Origin: Druceiella hillmani
Taxonomy: Eukaryota; Arthropoda; Insecta; Lepidoptera; Hepialidae
DNA length: 64,000 nucleotides
Direction of reading: 5' to 3'
Assembly (NCBI GenBank): GCA_039881145.1
Contig: JAYKKI010000132.1
Span: forward strand, 2,270,501-2,334,500
Every line of letters begins with the position of its first letter. Positions within the stretch are counted from its first letter, which is position 1. Positions 36,931 through 49,397 of the stretch are shown piece by piece. The notes beneath the pieces were generated by a model, which saw nothing but the letters and a program-made list of their open reading frames with translations, searched no databases and had not been told where the DNA came from. The position numbers and the translations under genes were made by a program.

Positions 36931-38589
36931 TTTGCTGTGAGTTTCAGGTCTACTGGTGGGTGAATTGAAATTTTGATTAAGATGTTGGTGTTGGAAGTAA
37001 ATAATCGTGTGTACCTACTGACGTGGAATTGTTATACGTTTGTTTATCCTCTGTTTGTGTTTACACGTTTTATTTTTTACCACTTTACTATGTTTAACGA
37101 TGTTTGGAAAATATTAGTCTTTCTTGCAACCAACTTCAATTTGGAAAAAAATATCCGTGTCACGTGAATATGATGGATGTTCATGTAAATATTTATTTCA
37201 TACGTAGATTGTTAAGTTTTGTATTATTAATTATCAGAAAGAAAAATATATTATACTGTTAATTCATTGTCGGTATTACAATTTTTTAGTTAAAGTTTTA
37301 AGTTAGAAACCTACATTATTCAAAATGTAAATAGGATATTTCTTATTCTTAGAGTTACGTAAAATATAGCAATATTTGTAAATAAAAACGCAGGAAAACA
37401 TGAATGGTTCAAATTGAAAGGTTTCTTCGCTTGTATTTGGTAAGACGTTGCAGATAAAGTAAAAACGTATATTGTATCATAACGAGATTCACAAAATAGT
37501 TTCCAATAATATTAGTCGATGTTTCATTGAAAACTTGTAATATTTGTGTTTATGATCATAAGATATAAAAAAATCAATTAAATATTTTAAAGTTAATTTC
37601 GTGCTTTCAAAGCTGGTCTGAGCTTTGAAAACTATCGGCAGAATCTGTATTCCACGCAATTGTTTTAAAATATGTCTTGTAAATATTTAATTCAAAGGAA
37701 AACAATATATATGAACTAGGAAAATTTTAAGATACATATCTTTTAAGAAATATTAATACTTATGACAAAATAAAAATTCCCTGAGTGTTTGACTCGTAAA
37801 GCCTCGTCGGCCATTCCCCTAATACAGGTTTAGATAAATTAAATCATTTTATTGATTCGTATTTTTTTTAACTTTTACGGATTTACTATATGGTAACTAT
37901 TTCGAGAGCGTTGTCCTTGTAAGTGGGGGTTTACTTTCTATCGCAATAAAAATAAAAGGGTATTAATACTCCGATCAATATAAATAAATTTAATCACACG
38001 TACACGTGAAACCTTTATTTAGCCGCTCGAATATTTTTTTTAGCAAAAGTAAAAACTTAGAAATTTGTTAAATTTTACTTAAAACTTATTTTAATGCCGA
38101 TTTTAATTTAAAAAATCCCATGAATTTTTTTACGCGCAATTTCATGGAAATATTTCGGGTACCAGATAGGTAAGAGCGAAAAATTTTGATTTTTTCATAT
38201 GTTTTTTTTGTTAACGCGACAGTTTTTTATATAATAAGAACACGCTTAGTAAAAGATTCAAATTCACATCGGAGTCTTAATATAACAGAGTTTTGCAGTT
38301 CCGCCACATACTTTGAAATTGTTGACTTAATTGTGGCAAAATAATTTTGTCAAAATTTCAATTTTTCTAATTAGGTGAATTAGAAAAGTTTGTGAGGAAC
38401 ATAAAAAATTAAAAAAACAAACATACGAAGCAACTATTTTCACAACTTCATAGACATAGGTCTGAAATCTTAGAAACTTTAAGACTACGACACAAGGATA
38501 GACGACCGGATACGACAAATTCACAGACTGTCTTTTTTCACTTCCGAAATATGTGTATATTTTATGAGAGTTCCATTAAAAACCTTTTA

Positions 38590-38675
38590 ATATATCCCTG
38601 TGGGAGATATCACAGGCCTCAGAGGCGTTTGCCTACCGCAGGGATGTATTTTATTACTTCCATTAAAACATTTTT
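38590..38675 (+). pseudogene. LINE reverse transcriptase fragment (motif region PQG)
   Basis: The frame reads PVGDITGLRGV, then CLPQGCILLPL, before a stop. This resembles the reverse-transcriptase block of Jockey/CR1-like non-LTR elements (V-G-D...S-G-V-P-Q-G-S-V-L-G-P-L). Only about 25 codons are recognisable. The bases also form an imperfect hairpin (TCCCTG...CAGGGA), which may be coincidental. Confidence 0.45.
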
Positions 38676-40184
38676 AACTTGTTGAGAATAAATCACAATT
38701 TAATTATAAGCTTAGATATTATTAGACTGTATTGTTAGTGTAATAAAATTAAATATTCATTTATTAATAAAACCATATCGGCGTATCGAGGGAAATGTTG
38801 TGTTGCAAAAGTCTCGAGTGTTGCAAGAGTCTCTATTAAAATGAGAAATTATTAAATAGGAAGAGAAGTTAATTATATCTACCAAATGAACTATTCAGAA
38901 TATTCAAATATCAGTAATATTTAGGAATGCGTTACGATTAATACAAATAATAACATTGACATTTCAAATAATGTGATAGGGTTTGTTTTGAGGTAAACAA
39001 AAATATCTCGTAATTTTAAAAATATAAAATAGTAAAATTAAAAAATATTCGAAACTGTTGTACCAAAAAAAATATTTTCTTTGGTTGGAGAAACTATAAA
39101 ATTACAAGAAAACTAGTGATTATCCTAAATCTTATATTTTTTCAAATATGCACCATGATTAACACTTGTAAAAGTTATAGTAGCGAATAAATATATTTAC
39201 TTTGTTAAAAATTAATATTAATATATAATTTAATACAAGTTCCATGCACAAATCTGAATTCTTGAGAGGTTTCTTTTTTATTTGAACTCAAAATTAGTTT
39301 TCATACATTAATCGCATCAACTGTATACGGCTCTCTTCTGTCAATGAATATTATAAAGTAATAGTTTCGTTTTTCCCAGTACATATTTTATTTTATCGAA
39401 TTGCTAAATATTCTACAGTTATATTTCTAATATTATGTTAAAAGAGGTTTAAAAAGATTTTATCAGTTTTGTAGGAAATTTACGGAACTATATTTTTTAT
39501 TCTAATTTGTTAATTTGCCGATTATGGAATTATTCACTTATTAAGGTATAGATATAGATTTCATTGCAAATATTTCTATTTATTTTCAGTAAATGTTTTT
39601 TTTATTCAATATGTATGATGTTTTCAAAAGTTTTCTAATGTTTTCCTTAAATTTTCCTAATTGACCTAATTAGAAAAGAAAACTAAAAAATTGATGTATT
39701 TGAAATAATAAAAAAACTTTTCTTCAAATATTTATGAAATTTATTTTTTGTTCAAATTTTGCAAATACTGCTGTAATAAAGGTTTTGTTAATGATCATAA
39801 AATTATTAAATTGTTCAATTTAAAATTTTTGTCACTGAACTTACTAAACATACGACGTAATAAGCCCTTTGATCTTAATTTATAATAATTCATGTAACTA
39901 AAAATTATATTTATTGTAGTTTAATAAACATAAACTTGTATGAAATATATCTATTAATTTAAACTTATTAAAATCCTAAATAAATTTTCTTCAACTATTT
40001 TTTCATTATATTACATTCCCCTTGTAATATTAAACCAAAATAATAACATTGAACCAAAATTTCGTTTTAAAATGATTTCTCGATTTTCTTTATTAATAAT
40101 CACAATTATTTTAACACTGCAAATTAACCTGATACATGTCGAATATTGAAAACAATGAATTCGTTTTTAGTGTTCAATACTTCA

Positions 40185-40400
40185 AAGGGAAAATGGGAAC
40201 CCTTAGACCCATTTTTTCAGGAACGCGTGTATGTATTAAGTTGAAATTAATATCAAATACTTAGGTCCCTTGGAGTTGTAAAAAAATCAAGATTCTAAGC
40301 AAATGCAATTAAGAAGAACCCTAAAAACACGGCCATTTACGTCGCGTATTTTGGCACTAGCAAATAAATCAAAACCTACAGCCCTACATATTCATCATCA
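40185..40400. repeat. Possible degraded GGGTTCC-family repeat
   Basis: GGGAACCCTTAGACCC, CTTAGGTCCCTTGGAGTTGT, AATCAAGATTCTAAGCAAAT, GAAGAACCCTAAAAACACGG, ACGTCGCGTATTTTGGCACT. The gaaccct and aagattct parts recall lepidopteran dispersed repeats in reverse orientation. The match is weak. Confidence 0.3.
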
Positions 40401-41454
40401 TATTTTTACCGTATTAAATAAATTTTAAACAATAATTTTCAAAACTCCTATCATTCGCTTTGTATTTATGTGTGTTTATATTGGTTTGCAATATTTTAAT
40501 GAAAAGACGCTAAAAAACTTTGATGGTATTTAGATGTGCTTTTGGTACCATAAACGTAATTGTTTCGGAACATTCGAGGTCAAAAATATATAATTATTTT
40601 CTTATCGATTTTCTTTTATGACATCATTCATTTTCCATAAGCCACATAAAAAATATGCTAAAATTACTAACTGGTTTAGAGACAAAAGGTGAAATATATG
40701 AAGAAAATTGTTGTATTGTTTCCTATCCTTCGATAAATGAAGGTTAAATTTGAAAATGGAATAATCGAATTAGATAGAGTGAGTAATTTTTAAATATAGC
40801 AACGTTGTACTAGATAGAAAATACAGTAGAAACTTATTTTCACATATTTATTTTAACTGATCTTCTCATTAATTTAAATAGTAGGGCTATTGAAAGTAGT
40901 GGGAAGTATAATTTATTAAACATTATTTTTAAAACAATATTCACGACTTCATAGGTATAGACTATTTAATTTATGAAGTATTTTTATTCAATCTAAACTT
41001 ATACCGTAACTATGATAAAATACTGGTCAGTGACCTAAACAAAAATTATTATCAATAATGGGGCGAAAAGTTCGTTTATTTTTCATTCCAAGTTACTAAA
41101 TTCGTGTCTTTATTTAAAGCTATCTTCAGTAGTTAAAATTACAACTGTTTGAAACTTCATAACATAAATCGATTGAGACATTTCTGAAGTTCCTTCTATA
41201 TATTAAAATATATATATACTTTTCTGTATTTTCATTTTTCTGCGTACTAATTACGCTCCATGTTATTTAATTTCGTCGATCGAACAATAATTGAGTGACT
41301 GTGACCGTAATGCATTTTATGAAAAATTACCTTTGTTAATAAAATTAATGCGTCTATGAACAAATATTTTTCCTCAATTCATTCAATAAACAAATACTTT
41401 TTCCTTTATATTTTTATATAACCAAATAATAAATATATTTAAATACGCATTACA

Positions 41455-41850
41455 GTTCTCGTTTCAACGTCGAAACATCTGGTGACCCTACAATCGAGCA
41501 ACAAGGTGCTCTGCATACTTGAATTTCACAACTAGGGCGGCAAAGCACGTTCTCGTTCGGAGCTTTTACCCGTTTACGGTAATTGCTCCTTGAATAAATT
41601 TACTTTATTATAATTGGCGTTTATCGCCGCCGTTGGAAGCTCTGCGGGAGGTGTGATTGTTTTGAACGATGCCCGTTTACAGTGGAGACACGCTCGGCAC
41701 TGAATATCAATGCCGCCGCGATATGTTTTTGCCTGTTTTGTGTATATTTGTGAAATATGTGCGCAGGATAGTTTGAAGAAAGTTTGGATATTGAAATTTG
41801 TTTTAATGTTATGTGCAAATGCGGGGTTGAATTCGTGATGAGGCTATAAC
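41455..41850. other. GC-richer noncoding island
   Basis: Contains GCGGCAAAGCACGTTCTCGT, GGCGTTTATCGCCGCCGTTG and GGAGACACGCTCGGCACTGA. A 78-codon open frame on the minus strand has no recognisable domain. Candidate conserved noncoding DNA. Confidence 0.35.
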
Positions 41851-42225
41851 TTAGCACGTCAAATTCTGAATGCTAAGTGGAAGGGTTTTTTTACCTGGGA
41901 ATGTGAAATGGGACACCTATTTCTGGTGTCTAGTATATTTCTGTCTAATTATCACAGTCTTGGTACTTTTAAACCGTTTTATATATAAAAGTATCAGCCT
42001 AAATCAATTTTTTTTCGCAACGCAGAACTTTGAAATATAAATGTAAAGATCGATTAGTGTAGACGTAATGTACATAATAACAAATGAAATTTGAAAATAA
42101 TTTCAAAACGGAATTAAATGACTGCAAATGTGAAATCTCTAATTTCCGCATTTTAGTATTTAATTATTCACAATTAAATGAAACTACGTGATGTAGTATT
42201 ATTTCTACTTTCTTTAATTTCTTTA

Positions 42226-42266
42226 CCACGACCTAGGTTTCATTATATTACAACATATTCAGGTGG
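42226..42266 (-). ncRNA. Hammerhead ribozyme relic, core mutated (copy 3 left arm)
   Basis: On the minus strand stem I (CCAC/GUGG) and stem III are intact. The core is CUGAAUA (G8 to U) and the base before GAAA is U. These are the same two substitutions seen in the right arm of copy 1. Predicted inactive. Confidence 0.6.
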
Positions 42267-42308
42267 GATATTAGCAAAGATGAAATGAAGAAGATCTTTG
42301 CTAATGTC

Positions 42309-42349
42309 CCACCTGAAGATGTTGTAATACAACGAAACCTAGGTCGTGG
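42309..42349 (+). ncRNA. Hammerhead ribozyme, type I, apparently intact (copy 3 right arm)
   Basis: Stem I 5' strand CCAC is 42309-42312 and the core CUGAAGA is 42313-42319. An extra U (42320) precedes stem II, GUUGU-AAU-ACAAC (42321-42333). GAA is 42334-42336. Stem III is A-CC-UA-GG-U (42337-42344), then cleavage-site C at 42345. Stem I 3' strand GUGG is 42346-42349. Over these 41 positions it is identical to the motif at 13137-13177 while the flanks differ. A further small hairpin, ACTAC-ATCAC-GTAGT, lies about 30 nt downstream. Confidence 0.77.
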
Positions 42350-43444
42350 TTAAAAAATTAAAGAAAGTAGAAATAATACTACATCACGTAGTTCCATTTA
42401 ATTATGAATAATGAATTTCTAAAAAATTAACGCCAAATATATTCAATATTTAATTATGTAAAGATTGCATGAAATTAATTTCAAATATTTCGTACGGAAA
42501 AAAATATTGTTCCCATTCGAATTCGAAAAAGCAGATAAAAATAAATTTTTTTAAAGAAAGGCTGCTGTACAAGGCTGTGTATTACTTAAAGATATTATGT
42601 GTCTATCTCATTTTATTCAGTACTGAGTTACTACAGTTCGATAGAAAAATCTTAATTACAATTCTATTCTTTTTTACTTCATTTTAAAAACTAACTCTAA
42701 ATTTTAAATATTATGTTCCACTGCAACCTGTGTCAAATATTATATTGTGTACTCAGTTCCTCTTCACAAAGTTTATTTATTGTTTATATTCAAATTGAGG
42801 TTATATTTGTCATTGATGTTATTTTAATATTGCTCTCTTTCGTAACGTTTGTTAAATAAATGGTTCACTTTCTATTATTGTAAAGTATTTACATGACTAC
42901 TATTACTGTATTTACAAAACTTAAGTAAAATTTATTTATAATGACCATCGTTTCGCATTAAATATTAATATATTTTCTATGTACATTTTATTAGGTTTTA
43001 TTCAAAGTACTTGTTTTATATATTACTGTAAACTTCACTAAATTTATTGCTTTTTCGGAAACTCCTTTTATTTCCTGATTTTGATCAGATCGATTGTTAT
43101 ATATTATATAGACATTTTACCATCTTTCATGATTAATTAAAATTTACGGTTTTTTGGGTGAAGTAGCTCGCAAGTAAAATTAAATTATCGTGAAGAAACT
43201 GTTCAGATAATTTTAATAAAATAATTGTTTTTATATTGGCAAAATATATTTTCTTATATATAGCTTTTTTATTTATCCCTGAAAACTAGAAGAAGTTAAT
43301 TAACGATCGTTGTATTGTATTTGTTTTTCAATTTCTTCAATTTCTTAATTTATGTCTCTTCTCCAGCACTAATTATAACAGTCGTATAAACACTTAACGG
43401 TCCTTACGAACTTTTAATTTCATATTTGAACAAAATAATTTTTT

Positions 43445-43468
43445 ATATATATGTGTGTGTGTGTGTTA
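43445..43468. repeat. Short TA/TG microsatellite
   Basis: (TA)5 followed by (TG)6 or so. Confidence 0.9.
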
Positions 43469-44389
43469 TATTTACATAATTGCCATTAACATTGCATAAT
43501 TACATTAATAGAATGTACTACTTTCAAAGTTAAAATCGGGTGGTTCCAAACAGTCAAAAGTGTCAGAAATATTTCCGTAAACTCAAATAAATTGATTTAA
43601 CTACGATGCACCAGAGATTAACCGTAATTTCAAAGTGCTATTAGGCATGGTTTCCCATTTCGTTTTGTTTGTTTTGTTTTTTATAGCATCATACATCAAA
43701 TATAGAATATTGCCATTTAAACCAGAGCATCTAGTGGAAAAACCCATATTTTCCCTAAGAAGTTAGTTTTTACCCTCAAAATTTCGTCTCATGTTTACGA
43801 TATCAGCGAAAATCGTTGTAAACATTATTTTCCAAATAAGTATTGTATTTACCTTGGTTTGCAAATAAACAAAACTTATAATATGTAATTTTGTCCATTG
43901 CATTTATTTATAAAAAATAACTGTTAACAAGTAGTTTATTAAAAAAGGACTGTTGTTTGAAGTATTTTCCAAAGTTAACATTATATTTCATCTTCTGATT
44001 ATATTGTCTATTATATTTAACATGGTGTAAAACATTACAAATTTTTCAAGAATGAAATTATCTTTTTTTTAAATAATTTTAGCTTTAATATATTTGACGA
44101 AGAATTAAGGATGACATGGTTTTTACAGATATTTAAGTAATATATTTGTAACTGTGAAGTAGATACGTAACATTTTTAAAAGCATAGTTAATAAATCCTT
44201 TTCTCTCAAACTTTCAAGCGACGTTTGAAATTATAAAATAATCTATCAAGTAAGAATACGATTCGCAATATGAGAATTCCGTAAACATTTAGGCATAAAT
44301 AAACATTTAAATGTACGTAGTAATTCTTTTAAACAATTTAGAAATATTTCTTTTTAATAACGTAAATGAGGCCTAAAAAATTCCAGATG

Positions 44390-44690
44390 TTTTCGTAATT
44401 TCAGGTTGAGTTGTCTCGGAAATTGGGTGTCGAGCATACGCTTTTGCATATTTTTTAGCATATCTCTAAGGAAGTACCACTTAAAATTATGAAAAAATTA
44501 TTGGGATCCTTGAAGTACCTCCAAAAATGGAACCCTAAAATGAAAAATATTTCTAAATATTAGCTATTGAAATTTATATGAGTTAAAAAGCTTCATTACT
44601 ATACCAAATTCAAGTTTCTAAGTCGAACGGTTTTTAAAAGACATTGGTATAACAGACGGACAGAAGGACGAACCCGTTAGTGATTTTTAA
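44390..44690. repeat. LINE-like 3' region repeat, copy 1
   Basis: AAAATGGAACCCTAAAATGA, TTACTATACCAAATTCAAGT (44596), AAGTCGAACGGTTTTTAAAA, then CAGACGGACAGAAGGACG. The order (gaaccct, then ATACCAAATT-CAAGTTTC, then GGACAGACGG) is a frequent pattern at the ends of insect non-LTR elements. A TA microsatellite follows at once. Confidence 0.5.
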
Positions 44691-44707
44691 CCTTTCTATT
44701 TTACATG

Positions 44708-44708
<1 letters not shown>

Positions 44709-44760
<52 letters not shown>
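44709..44760. repeat. TA microsatellite
   Basis: About 52 bp of uninterrupted (TA)n at the end of the repeat 44390-44690. Confidence 0.98.
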
Positions 44761-44762
<2 letters not shown>

Positions 44763-45828
44763 GTAAACCTCGTCCTTTGTCTTAGGTTAATTTGAATTTT
44801 ATCCCAATTAATTACCCTAAATACATAGTTTCGGGAATGTGTGAAGACGCAACCGTCAGACAGAACAACACGCGAGTTTATTGAAAGGTTATTTTCATTT
44901 AACTTTTTTAAAATGCGATACTCCAAATTTATCAGGTTTAAGTTAGTGAAGTGGTGGACAAACATTTATCTTCGTTTTTATGTGTGGGGCATTTATATTG
45001 GTAACATCAACGTCCAAAATAAATGAATGACGCAAAAAACAGTCTATTTCAGTACCGAGGCATTATATGTTTATTATGCATAGTTTTTTACCTGCTATAT
45101 AAATCCAATCGTCCATGATTTAATCTTAGTTTATGTAGATGTTATATTTTCATTTATGTCTTGTAAAACGATGTTACTTTAAAAGGCGTTAAAATGTTTA
45201 TTGCCTCTTTGTATCTGAAAGCCTGGAATACTATAAATCTCACTTGCCTTAACGTTGGCTTCAAGATCTCGAGGTTTTTATTTATGGATAAAAATATATA
45301 ACCTTATATATGAGGGTACTTTATGTTACTAACCGTGATTCTTAATAATAGTTAATCTTTAGAATTCCTAGAATAAGAGAGATATTTCATTAAATAGTGA
45401 CAACTGGTGTATACATTTTTGTAGTTTTTATAACTTTTCGATTCGGAATGTTTTTATATTTTGATATATTGTAGCGGCTCAAAACCAAAGACGTTGATAA
45501 AATTAAAAAGGCTTTTAATAAAATTATTGTTCCCTGTAATCTTATAATCATATTTGTATTTTTCAATTGTATATTCTAACTACATTGTATATAAAGATTA
45601 TTTTGAGGTGTCTTAGAGACTTATTGTAATTTTTACGGTATATTACTTGGCTCAATTTACAAATAAAAATCCTTACAGATCAAATCGATAAACATTGGGT
45701 GGTTAAATTCCTCAAACTCAGCCCCTGTTAACCCTTGACTAGACGGAATAAGAAATGTCTTTTTTGACGATTATCGACACCACTGTTGTATTAGTCTTTC
45801 AAGTCCCATTCATGCACTAGAATAAACT

Positions 45829-46165
45829 CGTGACACTTGAACTTGACGTAGTAATGAAGAGTTATAATTTTTTTTTATTACTTTAATACAAATTATGTAA
45901 GATCTTCTTTAAAACAAATTTAATAAAATAATGCATTTCAAAAGAACTCACGAAACTTGATCTTAATATAGTAATGAAGTGCAATAAATTTTTTTATGTG
46001 CTGTAATGCAATTTATGTAACATCTTTTTTAAAACAAATACGATAAAATAATGCACTTCAAAAGAAATAACGAAACTTGAACTTAGCATAGCAATGAAGT
46101 GTAACAATTTTTTTTTATTTACTGTAATGCAATTTATGTAACATCTTTTTTATAAGAAATCCGGT
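45829..46165. repeat. Tandem repeat, unit 120 bp, almost 3 copies
   Basis: The block (G/A)TA-GTAATGAAG, then poly-T, CTGTAATGCAATTTATGTAA, CATCTTTTTTAAAACAAAT, ATAAAATAATGCA-TTCAAAAG occurs with exact 120-bp spacing (anchors 45851, 45971, 46091). Copies are diverged but alignable without large gaps. Confidence 0.85.
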
Positions 46166-46261
46166 AATATAAATTAATCAGAGCATCATTGGATCGACAA
46201 CCGATTACAATAATCATAACCATTGGGTGGACATTTCGTCAAAATTTTAACACTCTTTTTG

Positions 46262-46338
46262 TTATTCTCATTATTTAATTAATAGCTCATTATTTAATAA
46301 TAAGCTAGTAATCATTATTTAATAATAAGCTAGTAAGT
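46262..46338. repeat. Short tandem duplication, about 28 bp
   Basis: TCATTATTTAATAATAAGCT-AGTAA occurs twice in succession, with a more diverged upstream version (TTATTTAATTAATAGC). Confidence 0.7.
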
Positions 46339-46559
46339 GACCGAGTCTGAATAATAAATTCGTCTAAAGGAATTCATGAAGAGCGGCGAAATTTTTTTTT
46401 ATAATACCATTGACGAATCCCAATGTAAAATTATTTTTCAGGATAAATTTTAGCATTTAATCGATAAATATAAAAATAACCATTTAACAAGATAGATCGA
46501 AAATTTTATTCAAAGGTTAGCTAATTATCGATTTCATTTCTGTATTTTTTTTTGTAAGT

Positions 46560-49150
46560 GGTAATAAAATATTGTTATTTTGTACAATATCTAAAATATA
46601 ATTTTGGTTAGTAAGTTTTTCAAAATATTCTAACTTTTGTGCAACAAAACCTATCATCCTATTCAATATGGATCGTTTTATTTTCAACGAATACTTTAAA
46701 TATGTATGTAAATTCTAATTTAATCAGTAGACACCTAAATACGTGGGTAACAACAACGTGAACAAGAAGAATTGCGTGATATATGTGTTTCTATTTAATT
46801 TGATTTAATAAATTTGTAAAAATATTTTAAAGAGTGCCCGAATTACATTCTTTATGGATCGTTTAATTATAGTGAAAATTCTAAAAACATTATTAAAATT
46901 ATTTTTTTATTACCGATTACGGTAGAGAAAAAAGTATATAGATAAACATTGATCCATAAAATATAGAAAAATAATAACTTGTATGTAAATTTCCATTTAA
47001 TGTTAGTTAGTAAATTAATCAGAACATTTTAAAGAGTGCGCAAATAAATCCCATATTCTATTAAATATGGATCGTTTTACTTATAGCAAAAATTTTTAAT
47101 ATATGTTATTTTTAATTTATTTTGTAGTAATATAAGTACATAGATAATCACATATCTCTGTATAAGAAAAATTACACTTTATTAGTTTTAATTTATTTTA
47201 TATAGTCAATTAATCAAAACACTGTAAAAAGTACACAGACAAATCTCTTATCCTATACTGTATGGATCGTTTTATTTACAGGGAAAATTTTAACATATAA
47301 ATTATTTTTGATTTATTTTCTAGAAACATAAGCGCATAGATAACCACATATATCTACAGGAGAACAATTACACTGTATTCCATTTAATTGTAGTTATTCA
47401 ATTAATCAAAACATTTTAAAGAGGACACAAACAAATCTCGTATCTATACTGTATGGATCGTTTTACTTATAGATAACATATTAATACATAAATTATTTTT
47501 GATTTGTTTAACGTAAGCACATAGATAACCATTTATAAATTCCATAGAAGTACAATTACTCAAAATATAAATTTCCATTTAATTTTATTTAGCAAATTAA
47601 TCAAAGCATTTTAAAGGGTAGGCAAATAAATACCATATTCTATTCTGTATGGATCGTTTTACTTATAGTGAAAACTTTTGATATATAAATAATGTTTAAT
47701 TTATTTTGTAGTAATATAAGCACATAGATGTATGATTTTCCGTTAAATTTTAGTCAGTCAATAAATCAAAACATTTTAAAAAGTACACCAACAAATCTTG
47801 CGTCCTATACTGTATGGATGGTTTTACTTATTGGGAAAACTTTTAATACATAATTTTTTTTTTATTTACCTAGTAGAAACGTATGCACAAAGATAACCAC
47901 AAATTTCTGTATAAAAGAACAATTACGCTGTGTGTAAATTTCCATTTAATTTTAGTTAATAAATTATTAAAAACATTTTAAAGAGTACGCAAATAAATCC
48001 TATATTCTATTCTGCATGGATCGTTTTACTTATAGCGAAAACTTTTGACAAAGAAATTATTTTTGATTTGTTTTTTAGTGACTTAAACACATCATCACAT
48101 ATCTCTATAGAAGAAAAATTGATCATATATAAGTTTCCGTTTAATTTTAGTTAATAAATTAATCAAAACAATTTGAAGAGTATGTAACAAATCTCGTACC
48201 CTGTTCAATATGGATCGTTTTTTTACTATGAAAATTTTAAAAAGATAAATTAATTTTGATTTAATCGGGAGTAACATAAGTACATACATAACCATATCTC
48301 TAAAGAAGAATTTGGCGACAAACAAATTTTCATCTAATTTTTGTTAGTAAATATTTTAAAATATATACAAGAAATCCTGTTACAGTATTATATATACATC
48401 GCATTATTTGTAAAGAATACTTTAAATATATATGTCAGTTTTTGATATAATTGGTAGAAATTTTATTACATATGTAACCACATATCCTGAAAGAAGAAAA
48501 ATTACACAACATTGGAGTTTTCATTTAATTCCAATTAGTAAATTAGCCAATATATTTTAGAAAGCACAAAACATATGTTATTCTATATGTGTTGCTTTAT
48601 CTATACTGAAAACTTTAAGTATATAAATTATTTTTATATTTAATCGGTAGAAACATAAATACATAGATAACCATACATCTTTAACAAGAGGAAAAACTAA
48701 AACCCGACTACGGAAAAAACAACTATGAAGCAAGAAATACAAACATATATAGCCTGTGAAATTCATAACGTTACATATGCTTGGATACTCTCTGGCTCAA
48801 GACGAATCTCATTTGTTGAAATTACTTTAGTAATTTAGTCTATACGAGTGAACAGATTTACTCACATACATACCTAGCCTGTGTAACTCATAACCCTAAC
48901 TTTATATTTTGATGATTATACAAAATATCTTGTCATTCTGAACTATATGGATAGTTTGCTGATAGCAAAAATTATTAACATTATAAATATGTTTATAATT
49001 AATCAGTAGAAACCTGAGTATATAGGTGTGATTATACGGAACATCTTGTTTTTCTGAACTATGTGGATCGTTTGCTTATAGCAAAAATTCTTAACATTAT
49101 AAATATTTTTTTAATTAATCAGTAGAAACCTGAGTATATAGGTAGCATAT
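46560..49150. repeat. Decayed tandem array, unit about 193 bp, about 13 units
   Basis: The anchor TATGGATCGTTTTACTTATA recurs with variations near 46670, 46856, 47069, 47274, 47455, 47651, 47816, 48018, 48212, 48396, 48599, 48949 and 49065. Spacing is mostly 165-213 bp. Each unit continues with a stretch like AACATAAGCACATAGATAAC, then TTTCCATTTAATTTTAGTTA, then ATCAAAACATTTTAAAGAGT. The last units (48914-49145) contain a younger 116-bp duplication. Units are well diverged, so the array is old. There is no coding capacity. Confidence 0.85.
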
Positions 49151-49320
49151 TTCTAATACAGAAGAATTATGGAAAAGTTAACTTACGAATGAAATCACAT
49201 AGTCGATTTGAATTTAGTAAATAATCGCATCTCGGTACTTTTACAGCTGAGGAATTGAAAAATTTGCTGATTTATTTATTATTATGCAAATTTGGTTTTA
49301 AAATTTAATATGGAAATTAT

Positions 49321-49397
49321 TGTTTATATCAAACAATTTCAAAATGAAACTTTGTAATATCGTTTATATCAAACAATTTCAAAATAAAACTTTGTAT
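49321..49397. repeat. Tandem duplication, 40 bp
   Basis: TTTATATCAAACAATTTCAA followed by AAT(G/A)AAACTTTGTA is present twice, 40 bp apart (49323 and 49363), nearly identical, so recent. Confidence 0.85.

Larger units (their letters stand above)
42162..42450. mobile_element. Hammerhead-bearing foldback element, copy 3
   Basis: This is the best-preserved copy, with both arms long. The left arm starts TTCACAATTAAATGAAACTA (about 42167). The right arm ends with the outer block AACGCCAAATATATTCAATA near 42448, which the left arm lacks. The arms pair over about 100 bp. The loop at about 42280-42295 is GA-rich and short. No coding sequence is present. Confidence 0.85.

Noticed and set aside
40545..40575. 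Plus-strand TTTTGGTACCATAAA reading F-W-Y-H-K, as in Dpr second Ig domains
   Set aside because: It is on the opposite strand to the gene, preceded by a stop two codons upstream, and has no further Ig residues or splice sites.
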